A stretch of DNA of 10,786 nucleotides from an uncultured Planctomycetaceae bacterium (GCA_903823545.1 CAIJTL010001641.1:1-10786), one strand, 5' to 3'; positions 1 to 7,048 are shown, numbered from the stretch's first letter. Notes: generated by a model from the letters alone, not told the origin. Numbers and translations are program-made.

Positions 1-841
1 GATCGACTTCAAACGTCAGCGACTGATTCGACACGCGAACGTTTCTCGCTTCGATGTGACTTTCATCAGATTCGCCGACAAAGATCACTGAGCTGCTCGT
101 CCGACCTGCCATCGCCCGCGTCACGGGATCATCACCGGGCAAAACGGCAAAGCCGCTGTTCGGCAACGCTTCGAGCAACTCTCCTTTGCCACGCACGATC
201 CCTTCCGGCGATCCGAATCCAGCGACATGCGCGAGACCGATACCGGTGATGACGCCGATCTTCGGATTGGCGATCTCCGCTAACGCGGCAATCTCACCGA
301 CGGCTGATGCGCCCATTTCGAGCACGGCAAATTCGTGACTTTGATCCAGTTCCAGCAGACTCAGAGGCAAGCCGATGTGGTTATTGAAATTCTTCAGGCT
401 GCGTACGCCATTTCGCGAACCGGACAACACGGCGTGAATCATTTCTCGCGTCGTTGTCTTGCCGAAACTTCCGGTGACGCCGATGACCAGACCGTCTTGT
501 TGCGAACGATACCAGCGAGCGAAATCTGCGAGTGCGGTGAGCGTGTCTTCAACAACTATGAGCGGAGCGAACTCACTGTGAGGACTTACGACTCGCCACA
601 CTTCTTGAGCTTGCTGCAACCGACTTCGTCAGACCACCGCCGCTGTCGCGCCGTGAATGCGAGCTTCTGCGAGAAAGTCGTGGCCATCGTGATGTTCTCC
701 ACGAAGTGCCCAGAATAAACACCCAGGTTTCACGCTGCGCGAGTCAATTTCAACGCGAGAAAACATCCCCGACTGACCAGTGCCGTTGATCAAATCCCCG
801 TGAGTCGCTGTTGTCAGTGATGTGAATGTGATTGGTTGCAT
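1..841 (-). pseudogene. murF: UDP-N-acetylmuramoyl-tripeptide--D-alanyl-D-alanine ligase (MurF), 3'-partial, interrupted by an in-frame TGA
   Basis: MurF is the cytoplasmic ATP-dependent ligase that adds D-Ala-D-Ala to UDP-MurNAc-tripeptide. The ATG at 841 begins MQPITFTSLT, which lines up with the usual MurF N-terminus. Residues 1-70 are the UDP-substrate domain, including the DSRSVKPGCLFWALRGE stretch and GHDFLAEA. Codon 71 (631-629) is TGA. The same frame then stays open to the window edge (codons 72-280) with no shift and carries the central ATPase domain: P-loop GVTGSFGKTTT at 121-131, FNNHIGLP at 152-159, LEMGAS at 174-179, and RGKGEL at 217-222 with the probable carbamylated lysine K219. 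The C-terminal domain lies outside the window. The gene starts 85 nt after murE with no strong Shine-Dalgarno sequence. Typed as pseudogene because of the stop. A sequencing error or recent nonsense mutation is equally possible, because everything around the stop looks conserved. Family assignment is very secure; functional status is unknown. Confidence -1.
629..631 (-). other. In-frame TGA stop inside murF
   Basis: The minus-strand codons here read GTC TGA CGA, so the protein would be GATAAVV-stop-RSRLQQ. In E. coli MurF the corresponding stretch is GALLVSRPL (from memory), so the stop falls where serine is found. One base change (TCA to TGA) would explain it, as would changes from CGA or TGG. 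Reading frame and homology are continuous on both sides. Confidence 0.9.
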
Positions 842-896
842 GGATGTTGAACACTGTGTGCGGGGCAGCCACTCTTGGCCATCGAACAAGAATACT

Positions 897-916
897 GACG
901 GTCAAAAAAGACCGTC
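897..916 (-). other. Hairpin in the murE-murF gap
   Basis: GACGGTC and GACCGTC form a perfect 7-bp stem around a six-base A loop (U loop in the minus-strand transcript), 11 nt after the murE stop. No T tract follows the stem on the minus strand, so it does not look like a standard intrinsic terminator. It could be an RNA-stabilising or processing hairpin that modulates murF expression. The rest of the 85-nt gap shows nothing recognisable. Confidence 0.4.
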
Positions 917-926
917 CTACAGGAAA

Positions 927-2459
927 TCACGTCACGGAAACTGTGGAAGAATCGGTTTGCGAAGTTCGGCTCGCCGTGATGTCATGCCAAGCCAACTGCG
1001 CGACCTCACGATCATCAAACGGAAATCGCTCTGTTCCGATGATTTGTTCAGTTTCGTGCCCTTTGCCTGCAATCAACACACAGTCACCGGGCCGTGCTTG
1101 CTCAAGAGCCCAATGAATTGCCGCTCGCCGATCAGGCTCGACATGCACCGGCGGAACTCGGTCAGTGCGCTGGTCAGGAATTCCGGCGAGGATGTCTGCA
1201 ATGATTTGCTGGGGATCTTCCGTGCGAGGATTGTCGCTCGTTACGACGATCAAATCGGAACCGAGGACCGCTTGAGCCATTTTGGGACGCTTGTTGCGAT
1301 CACGATCTCCGCCAGCTCCGAAGACAACGATGAGCCGTCCAGAACTTAATTGTCGCAAATTCGTGACGCATCGCAGCAATGCATCTTGCGTGTGAGCGAA
1401 GTCGACAAACACATCAAACGGCTGGCCAGCCACAACGCGCTCAAAACGCCCGGGAACTGCACATAGTAATTCGATTCCCAAACTAATGGTCTTCAACGGA
1501 ATCCCGAAATGATGCGTCGCCGCTGCGGCTGCAAGGCAATTCGCGACGTTGTGTCGACCAATCAGCGGAGTGAAGACTTCTTCAGCTTCTGCTCCACATG
1601 CAAGAACAAACTTCGTTCCGGCTGTTGATTCCTCGACGATTGTGGCGGTCAGATCGGCATCCTGTTCAAGCCCGAATGTCACGATGCGACTTGTCGGAGC
1701 AATCTGTTGCACGATCGAGGAACTACCTCGATCGTCTGCGTTGAGGACAAGAATTCCTTCGGGCTTGAGGTGTTCGACGATGCGAGCCTTGGCCGCGAGA
1801 TACGTTTCGTAGTTCTTGTGGTAATCGAAATGGTCCTGCGTGACGTTGGTCACGATGCCTACATCCAACATGGTGCCGCACGCCCGGCCTTGATCGAGCG
1901 CATGACTCGATAGCTCCATCGCAGCGTGAGTCGAGCCGACCTCAACCATCGACTGCAACCATCGACAAAGTGCAGACGAATCTGGCGTTGTCAGGTTCGC
2001 TCGCTCGCGTCGCACACCGTTGCTGTATTCGATCGTGCCGAGAACTCCAGTCTGAAATCCCGCGGCTCGCAAGATCGAACGAATCAGCCACGTCGTCGTT
2101 GTCTTTCCATTCGTGCCAGTGACACCAGTGAGCCGCAGTAGTTCCGAGGGATACCCTGCGAGTGCATCGCACAATGTGGCAAACGCTCGACGAACATCCG
2201 GAACGATGCACTGCGGAACTTTGAGATCGGACATCGGAGAATCGAGCAGCAGTGCTGTCGCTCCGCGTTCAACCGCGTCGCGAGCGAATTCCTGACCGTT
2301 CTGTTTGGTTCCGGGAATAGCCGCGAACAACGAGCCGGCGCTGACGAGATCATTCCGCTCGGTCGCATGAGAGACAACGATATCGTCGCTGCCGAGAATC
2401 TGGGCCATCGGCAAGAGGGCCTTCAGGCTTACCGGCTGAATAGACGCCGCCACTGACAC
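927..2459 (-). CDS. murE: UDP-N-acetylmuramoyl-L-alanyl-D-glutamate--2,6-diaminopimelate ligase (MurE)
   Basis: MurE is the cytoplasmic ATP-dependent ligase that adds meso-diaminopimelate to UDP-MurNAc-L-Ala-D-Glu during peptidoglycan precursor synthesis. The 510-residue length is normal for the family. Visible landmarks are the N-terminal UDP-binding domain (about 20-105), the P-loop GVTGTNGKTTT at 112-122, LTTPDS at 156-161, the ELSSHAL segment at 182-188, the probable carbamylated lysine K224 in AAKARI, GRHNVANCLAA at 301-311, PGRFE at 336-340, VDFAHTQDAL at 352-361, and DNPRTEDP at 409-416. The DNPR motif is the established signature for diaminopimelate rather than lysine. The GTG start at 2459 is chosen because a full AAGGAGG Shine-Dalgarno sequence sits 7 nt upstream. 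It precedes murF by 85 nt in the usual murE-murF order, and the two are probably co-transcribed. One small difference: GAGGDRD at 381-387 is preceded by FG where many homologues read GCGGDRD. Confidence 0.97.
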   Translation of the reverse strand: MSVAASIQPVSLKALLPMAQILGSDDIVVSHATERNDLVSAGSLFAAIPGTKQNGQEFARDAVERGATALLLDSPMSDLKVPQCIVPDVRRAFATLCDALAGYPSELLRLTGVTGTNGKTTTTWLIRSILRAAGFQTGVLGTIEYSNGVRRERANLTTPDSSALCRWLQSMVEVGSTHAAMELSSHALDQGRACGTMLDVGIVTNVTQDHFDYHKNYETYLAAKARIVEHLKPEGILVLNADDRGSSSIVQQIAPTSRIVTFGLEQDADLTATIVEESTAGTKFVLACGAEAEEVFTPLIGRHNVANCLAAAAATHHFGIPLKTISLGIELLCAVPGRFERVVAGQPFDVFVDFAHTQDALLRCVTNLRQLSSGRLIVVFGAGGDRDRNKRPKMAQAVLGSDLIVVTSDNPRTEDPQQIIADILAGIPDQRTDRVPPVHVEPDRRAAIHWALEQARPGDCVLIAGKGHETEQIIGTERFPFDDREVAQLAWHDITASRTSQTDSSTVSVT

Positions 2460-2466
2460 GTCGCAG

Positions 2467-2473
2467 CCTCCTT
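2467..2473 (-). promoter_or_regulatory. Ribosome binding site of murE
   Basis: AAGGAGG on the minus strand, 7 nt before the GTG at 2459. It matches the anti-Shine-Dalgarno consensus fully and decides the murE start over the second in-frame GTG at 2453, for which the spacing would be too long. Confidence 0.85.
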
Positions 2474-2491
2474 GCCGTGACTTCGATGAAT

Positions 2492-2507
2492 AATCAAGCC
2501 ATTGATT
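2492..2507. promoter_or_regulatory. Short palindrome upstream of murE
   Basis: AATCAAGCCATTGATT has perfect 6-bp arms around GCCA, about 33 nt upstream of the murE start. It could be a regulator operator or a chance palindrome. I could not find a convincing -35/-10 pair in the 229-nt gap (2460-2688) between murE and the upstream gene, so any murE promoter there is unidentified. Confidence 0.2.
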
Positions 2508-2639
2508 GACGAGAACGATTCATACTCGCTGGCTACACGAAGCCGTTCGTCATTGAACCGTTTGAATGGCGGCGGGATTCTCGACATTCACATCACTGGG
2601 TCAAGCCGAGTTTCAAAACAGCGACTTCAAAACCGTAGT

Positions 2640-2680
2640 CACGTTAGCACGACATCCCTGCGACTGTTTCAGCCAACGTG
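2640..2680 (-). terminator. Possible stem-loop downstream of the repeat-protein gene
   Basis: In the minus-strand transcript CACGUUGGC can pair with GCUAACGUG: nine pairs including one G-U, with a 23-nt loop. It begins 8 nt after the stop codon at 2689. There is no immediate U tract, only GGTTTT several bases later, so intrinsic termination is uncertain; it may instead be a 3'-end stabilising structure. Confidence 0.25.
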
Positions 2681-2688
2681 ATCCGGAT

Positions 2689-3771
2689 CTACCGCTGATA
2701 TGCCGGCAAGAAGTGCATGTAGACTTCGAGAATAAGCGATGCCATGCCGGTCCAGTAGATGTTATTCGGGCCGACCACCCCGGCGTTTTCTGCGGTCCCA
2801 CCGGGGACATCCCAACTCCCATCTGCGTTCTGCTTGTCCAAGAGCAATTCGCGAATTCGTGGGTGCCAGTCGTTCCAATGTTTGCCTCCCGCCTGATAGT
2901 TCGCTTGCACGGCGTAGTAATGAAAGTAATACCAATACTGGATGCCGTTGGCTGACCATTCGACCGGAAACTTCGCCAGCATGTCGAGAGTTTTAGGGAC
3001 ACTCGGATCGTCGTACTTGCCGAGCAGTTGCAGAGAGACAACTCCAGCCGCTGAGGTTTGTGCCCCTTGAGCTGGACCTTGATAGCCATAGCCACCATTC
3101 GGGTGAGCGCAATATCGGACGTACTTTGCTGCCTTCTCGATGACCTGATCTGGAACCGGAATCTCGGCATTGTTGGCTGCTCGCAAGGCGACAATCTGCA
3201 TGACGCTCACACTGAGATCATGGTCGCCCGGCTGCGGATTGTAGCGCCAGCCACCATTGGGTGACTGAGCATTGACGATGACTTTTACGGCCTTCCGAAG
3301 CTTCTCTTCAACTTCGGGGTCAGGGTCCATGCCATACAACTCCGAAGTCGCAAGCGTGCTAAATGCGTGCTCATACATCGGCCCCGCACCTGCCTGACGT
3401 TTCGAGTGAAACAGGCCGTCATCACGCTGAGTCTTCAGCAAATACTTGCGACCTTTCTGCAACACGTCCTTGTACTGCCCACGTCCAGGCACATGGCCTC
3501 GACCGAGCATGGCCAACAACGTCACTGCATTTCCCGCATTGCAATCATCCCAACTCCCATCTGGTCGTTGCTTTGACGCGAGATATTCCAAACTGCGATC
3601 GACGGCAGAAGTCACGCGTTCAATAACCCTGGCCTCAGTCAACGGCGCGGCAGTGGTCACCGCCGGAGCTTTGTTTTGCGCGGGGAGCGATGAAGTGAAA
3701 AGAACCAAGATTGCCAGGGATTCCACAACAATCGTGCGACTACGAATACCGGAGTGTTGTGTGACTGACAT
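2689..3771 (-). CDS. Secreted prenyltransferase/squalene-oxidase repeat (alpha-toroid) protein
   Basis: A 360-residue protein with an N-terminal export signal: basic residues at 10-12, a hydrophobic stretch at about 14-30 (IVVESLAILVLFTSSLPA), and probable cleavage after SLPA or SLPAQ. The mature part carries five QW-like repeats, QRPDGSW at 68, QRDDGLF at 115, QSPNGGW at 169, HPNGGYGY at 223 and QNADGSW at 314. These repeats are typical of the alpha/alpha-toroid fold of squalene cyclases and prenyltransferase beta subunits. No DxDD cyclase motif is visible, so cyclase activity is unlikely; planctomycetes carry many such exported proteins of unknown role. The ATG at 3771 is preferred because the signal peptide follows directly; an in-frame GTG at 3804 would add 11 residues and overlaps a hairpin. 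It follows the VWA gene by 70 nt. Function is not known; an envelope or extracellular binding role is a guess. Confidence 0.88.
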   Translation of the reverse strand: MSVTQHSGIRSRTIVVESLAILVLFTSSLPAQNKAPAVTTAAPLTEARVIERVTSAVDRSLEYLASKQRPDGSWDDCNAGNAVTLLAMLGRGHVPGRGQYKDVLQKGRKYLLKTQRDDGLFHSKRQAGAGPMYEHAFSTLATSELYGMDPDPEVEEKLRKAVKVIVNAQSPNGGWRYNPQPGDHDLSVSVMQIVALRAANNAEIPVPDQVIEKAAKYVRYCAHPNGGYGYQGPAQGAQTSAAGVVSLQLLGKYDDPSVPKTLDMLAKFPVEWSANGIQYWYYFHYYAVQANYQAGGKHWNDWHPRIRELLLDKQNADGSWDVPGGTAENAGVVGPNNIYWTGMASLILEVYMHFLPAYQR

Positions 3772-3803
3772 TTCTTGGTTTCCCGATCCGCGAACGTAAC
3801 TCA

Positions 3804-3831
3804 CTCAGATTCTCAAACACCGTTTGCTGAG
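3804..3831. other. Bulged inverted repeat between the VWA gene and the repeat-protein gene
   Basis: On the plus strand the order is CTCAG, ATTCT, CAAAC, ACC, GTTTG, CTGAG. The outer and inner 5-bp arms are both perfect complements, giving a 10-bp stem with a 5-nt bulge and a 3-nt loop. It begins about 10 nt after the VWA stop at 3842. No U tract follows. It may act as a transcript-processing or stabilising hairpin, or be chance. Confidence 0.3.
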
Positions 3832-3841
3832 GCATCAACGA

Positions 3842-6292
3842 CTAGCTCAAACCACTCAATCGTCGAAGCCCCACATCGACTGCATAAATCAATGTGATCA
3901 ACACCAGTGTGAACCAGTTGTCCCAAACACTGGCTTCGCGATGGACCTCCACCAACATCGGCTCACCTTTGAATTGTTCGGGCAAGCTCTTGAGATCGCT
4001 TAATGCGACGACTTTTCCGCCCGTTGTGCTGGCGAGCATTTCGAGCGTTGGTCGATTGAGATTGGGATCGCGCAGTTCTTCCGAAGAAGGCATCACTCGG
4101 AGTTTGCCTTCCACTGTCTTTGGCGAGTCACTTGGCTGGTAGAGTACTCGATGATCTCCAAGTTCCCTTGGATTGAACTTGCCCGTGAAGCGTCCCTTCG
4201 CAAATTTATCCGCGATCAATTCGACGAATGAAGATCCGGTCTGGCCGATCGTGCTGACCTTGATTGTCGCGTCCGGACGCGGCGTACCGTCAGCATTGAA
4301 GGCGAATAGTTCGACCTCCGCTGCTTCGCCCGGTTGAACTCGGACGGGATGCACCACGAGACGGTTTTCCTTCTTCGAGGAACCATCCTCCGTCCGTCCC
4401 ACAAATCGCAACATCTGGCCCCAGAACTTGTAAAAGAACCGGTCGCCAACGTTTTGTCGCCACAAGAAAGTCGAATCGGTTCCCACGAACGCGACCTTTC
4501 CTTTTCCGGCATATTGATAAGCGATGAGCGGCTGTTTGCCCCAGCGATTTTCCAAGCTGGGATTGCTCGCCAACACGATTGCGGCAGGAGACGCTCTCTC
4601 AACGGGGGCTACCCAAAAGTAGGCCGGCATCTGTGACCACAAATTGACGTTACGCCCTGGGTCATCGTGCAATCTCAGCGATTCGTGCAGCAGCCCCTCT
4701 GGAGTGACTTCAATCTTGAATGGCTTGTAGGCCGGGGCTTCGATTCCCGTCTGAGCATTACTGCGAAGCGTCACCGGAAGCAACGACTGGAATTCACTAT
4801 CGAACAAGTGCGGCATGAATCGCGGGCCGGCCTGGACGATTAGGCCAACTCCTTTTTCTCGCACCGCTTCGATCAATGCTTTGCGAAAATCATCATGCAG
4901 GATATCCGGCGAAGCGTCACCGATAACAATCGTGTGGTACTCACTCAAGTCTTTTACTGTTGATGGCAGCTTGGCGGCTTTGTCGTCAGTTGACATGCGA
5001 CGCCACTCCGCCTCCGTAAGAACTTCAGGCTCGTCTCCCGTTAGCCCTTTGATCCCATTATCGCGGCGGATGTCGTTCTTCAAAAAGCGAAAGTCCCAGC
5101 GCGGCAAGCCGTCGATCAGCAACACTTTCAACTTTTCGTCGCTGACCTTCACGTAAGCAAGATCGATGTTGTTCGCTCGTAACTCATCAGCCTCTTCCGG
5201 AAAGGCCGGAACATTTACTGTGAGATATTTATCCCCGGCCTCTTTTGCCTCGAACGTCAATTCCGTTTGCTGCTGCTCGGTACCGAGTAGAACCATTTCT
5301 TTTGTGTCGAGAACTTTGTCGCCGTCTTTCAACTCAACCTTGATCGGTCGCCCGTTGAAGCCATTGGACTCGATTGTCACGGCAACTTTGACGGTATCGC
5401 CGACCGAAACATGCCCCGATGTGTAGAGATCAACGATCGAAACGTCTTGCAGTCGCTTGGACGAGCCGATGGGAACCGCGAAGATCGGCGCGCCGACCTG
5501 AGCCGCTGCACGCGCGGCTTCAGCCGGGGATCGTCCGCCGGTGTTTTGTCCGTCGCTGAAAAGAATGATTGCTGAAATGTGCTGGCCAGCAGCATCATCA
5601 ACAATCAATTGCACTGCGGTGCCGATCCAAGTCGAAACTCCTCCTCCGCTATCCGGTAGCTGTGAATCGGTTTTGGTGGCATCAAAAACGAATGGGACTG
5701 GTTCGCGAGCAAACGCGAGATGACGTACATCAAACTTGCCTTCAAGTGGCTTGAGCAGATCGGGGGCGGCGACGCGAACTGCCGTCTGGGCGATCTCAGT
5801 TCGCGTGATCCGGTTCAATGCTTTTCGAGTTTCCGGATCAATCGAAACCACCGGGCGAGCGGCATCGGCCGCTTGTTTGGACTCGGCAGAATCGGAGTTC
5901 GAGACGTATCCCGCTGCATTCGCTGCATCTACAAGTTGCTCATCAGTCTCGAAGGGACCAGCCGGCAACCGCATGCTTTGTGAATGATCGAAAACAAACG
6001 CAACGATCGGCTTTCGCTCGAACTTGTGATCGATCCGCAGATAGGGGCCTGACAGGACCAGGACCAAGAGTGCCAAAATTGAAACGCGAGTGACGCACAA
6101 CGTCGCCAATAACCACTTCGACACTGTATGGAGATTTTGCTTTTGTCGCCGGTAAATCGTCCAGGCTAGCGGCAGTAGCAACACGAGCCCAATCCAAAGC
6201 ACATCAGTCCGCTGCCAAAGCAATTCAGCGCGGTCTAAGTGCTTTAGGACATCTTCGTGAATACCGAGCAGTTGAAGAAATCGTTGCAGCAT
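3842..6292 (-). CDS. VWA-domain membrane protein with degenerate glutamine-amidotransferase-like domain
   Basis: An 816-residue membrane protein. Two N-terminal membrane segments (about 31-46 and 61-80) precede a von Willebrand A domain at about 95-280. Its MIDAS metal site is visible as D102-x-S104-x-S106 (FDHSQSM), with a second acidic position in LFSDGQNTGG at 244-253. An Ig-like region (about 285-380) follows, then a class I glutamine-amidotransferase-like fold (about 387-630) with the planctomycete-typical PRWDFRFLKN at 397-406 and GKVAFVGTDSTFLWR at 598-612. No nucleophilic cysteine is seen where the amidotransferase elbow should be (IVQAGPRFMP), so it is probably non-catalytic. A last membrane segment lies at about 790-807. 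The family resembles BatA-like proteins of MoxR/aerotolerance clusters, consistent with the DUF4175 gene upstream. The ATG at 6292 is chosen; a GTG at 6364 would add 24 residues without a clear role, read through an inverted repeat. No strong Shine-Dalgarno sequence is visible. The exact role is unknown. Confidence 0.9.
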   Translation of the reverse strand: MLQRFLQLLGIHEDVLKHLDRAELLWQRTDVLWIGLVLLLPLAWTIYRRQKQNLHTVSKWLLATLCVTRVSILALLVLVLSGPYLRIDHKFERKPIVAFVFDHSQSMRLPAGPFETDEQLVDAANAAGYVSNSDSAESKQAADAARPVVSIDPETRKALNRITRTEIAQTAVRVAAPDLLKPLEGKFDVRHLAFAREPVPFVFDATKTDSQLPDSGGGVSTWIGTAVQLIVDDAAGQHISAIILFSDGQNTGGRSPAEAARAAAQVGAPIFAVPIGSSKRLQDVSIVDLYTSGHVSVGDTVKVAVTIESNGFNGRPIKVELKDGDKVLDTKEMVLLGTEQQQTELTFEAKEAGDKYLTVNVPAFPEEADELRANNIDLAYVKVSDEKLKVLLIDGLPRWDFRFLKNDIRRDNGIKGLTGDEPEVLTEAEWRRMSTDDKAAKLPSTVKDLSEYHTIVIGDASPDILHDDFRKALIEAVREKGVGLIVQAGPRFMPHLFDSEFQSLLPVTLRSNAQTGIEAPAYKPFKIEVTPEGLLHESLRLHDDPGRNVNLWSQMPAYFWVAPVERASPAAIVLASNPSLENRWGKQPLIAYQYAGKGKVAFVGTDSTFLWRQNVGDRFFYKFWGQMLRFVGRTEDGSSKKENRLVVHPVRVQPGEAAEVELFAFNADGTPRPDATIKVSTIGQTGSSFVELIADKFAKGRFTGKFNPRELGDHRVLYQPSDSPKTVEGKLRVMPSSEELRDPNLNRPTLEMLASTTGGKVVALSDLKSLPEQFKGEPMLVEVHREASVWDNWFTLVLITLIYAVDVGLRRLSGLS

Positions 6293-6344
6293 CGTCGGTG
6301 AGCCATTCGTTGGCCGTGTGTGATCAGCAAAGAGGTCGCAAAAT

Positions 6345-6415
6345 CCGTAGCACGGGCGACTCACTGAACTCGAACCAATGAATGGAACGAGTTACGAGAG
6401 CCACTCGTGCTACGG
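6345..6415. repeat. Long imperfect inverted repeat (28-nt arms, 15-nt loop)
   Basis: Arms at 6345-6372 and 6388-6415 flank a 15-nt loop. The outer ten pairs (CCGTAGCACG with CGTGCTACGG) are perfect; over 28 positions there are 22 Watson-Crick pairs, 2 G-U pairs in the minus-strand RNA, and 4 mismatches. It fills the 149-nt gap between the DUF2442 stop and the VWA start. In the minus transcript it is followed by ATTTTG, a weak T tract, so it may terminate or attenuate transcription. Alternatively it is one copy of a dispersed palindromic intergenic repeat; I see no second copy in this window. Confidence 0.75.
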
Positions 6416-6441
6416 CTTGAAACAGCTTCTCGGTAGACGTG

Positions 6442-7035
6442 CTACCTTTTTTTCTTGACAGGCTTCGCGGTCTTTTTCACCGGCTTCGCTGCGGCTTTCG
6501 CTTTGGCTTTTGGTGCCGGCTTAGAAACCTTCTTGGCTGTTGCAAGAGCCTTCGCAACGACCTTCGGAGCAACCTTTGCTTTGGCCGGTTTGGCGGCCTT
6601 GGCCGGTGCCTTCGTCGCTTTCTTGGCCGCTGCCTTCGCAACAGGTTTCGCTTTCACCTTCGCAGTTTTGACAACAGTCTTAGCGGCGACTTTGGCTGCG
6701 GGCTTAGCTGTCGCTTTTGTAGGCGCTTTCATCGGCGCAAGCGTCTTCGTTTTACCGGTGCTCTTGGCCTTAGGTGCCGCCGGTGGCTGAGGTGGGCCGT
6801 AGCGGAGTAGGTCCGCGTCGAGCATCGCGCCATTGTCCCAAACCAGTGCTCCACCTTCGATGTGTGCCGTGCGGAAATACTTCTCACTCAGACGAATCTG
6901 CTTGTAGACATTTCCTTCCACATAGGGGGTGATATCGACCGTGCGATTGACTCCGTCATCGAAGTCCAAACGCAAATGAAGATTGTCCAATGGGACCGCC
7001 GAAACGATGCGCACCGACCGTGGTGGCTCTGACAT
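6442..7035 (-). CDS. DUF2442-domain protein with histone H1-like lysine/alanine-rich tail
   Basis: A 197-residue protein in two parts. Residues 1-80 match the small DUF2442 fold: a RIVSAVPL start, the FDDGVNRTVDITPYV core at 25-39, and the ALVWDNGAMLDADLLRYG end at 63-80. Residues 81-197 are low-complexity K/A/P/V/T sequence with about 36 lysines, one arginine and no aspartate or glutamate, built from PAAK, KAAAKK and KPVKK units as in histone H1 tails and bacterial H1-like proteins. Such tails bind DNA or other polyanions non-specifically, so nucleoid or RNA association is an inference. The DUF2442 part has no agreed function. The ATG at 7035 is supported by GAGGAG 7 nt upstream. It follows the DUF4175 stop by 38 nt and is probably co-transcribed with it. 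The minus-strand reading is supported over the hydrophobic plus-strand shadow by the conserved DUF2442 part and the ribosome binding site. Confidence 0.88.
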   Translation of the reverse strand: MSEPPRSVRIVSAVPLDNLHLRLDFDDGVNRTVDITPYVEGNVYKQIRLSEKYFRTAHIEGGALVWDNGAMLDADLLRYGPPQPPAAPKAKSTGKTKTLAPMKAPTKATAKPAAKVAAKTVVKTAKVKAKPVAKAAAKKATKAPAKAAKPAKAKVAPKVVAKALATAKKVSKPAPKAKAKAAAKPVKKTAKPVKKKR

Positions 7036-7042
7036 TACGCAA

Positions 7043-7048
7043 CTCCTC
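7043..7048 (-). promoter_or_regulatory. Ribosome binding site of the DUF2442 gene
   Basis: GAGGAG on the minus strand, 7 nt before the ATG at 7035, lying in the 38-nt gap after the upstream stop codon. Its strength suggests the protein is translated independently of the upstream gene. Confidence 0.8.

Noticed and set aside
629..631. TGA reassigned as a sense codon in this organism
   Set aside because: No other in-frame TGA occurs in over 3,000 codons of the other genes, tryptophan is encoded by TGG throughout, and murE itself ends in TGA at the expected place.
335..718. 127-residue open frame on the plus strand
   Set aside because: It lies antisense to murF, whose minus-strand frame contains the P-loop and other ligase motifs.
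842..889. murF start at the TTG at 889
   Set aside because: The ATG at 841 aligns with the usual MurF N-terminus; the 16 extra residues show no family resemblance.
6293..6364. N-terminal extension of the VWA protein from a GTG at 6364
   Set aside because: The extra 24 residues carry no recognisable signal and are encoded partly by the inverted repeat; the first ATG at 6292 gives a normal N-terminus ahead of the first membrane segment.
6432..6453. Terminator-like GGTAG-ACGTG-CTACC followed by seven T on the plus strand
   Set aside because: No plus-strand gene ends here. The T run is the complement of the lysine/arginine codons at the end of the DUF2442 protein, and the stem is only 5 bp.
6455..6790. 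Alanine/phenylalanine-rich open frame on the plus strand resembling a membrane protein
   Set aside because: It is the antisense of the lysine/alanine-rich tail of the DUF2442 protein, whose minus-strand frame has a recognisable domain and a strong ribosome binding site.
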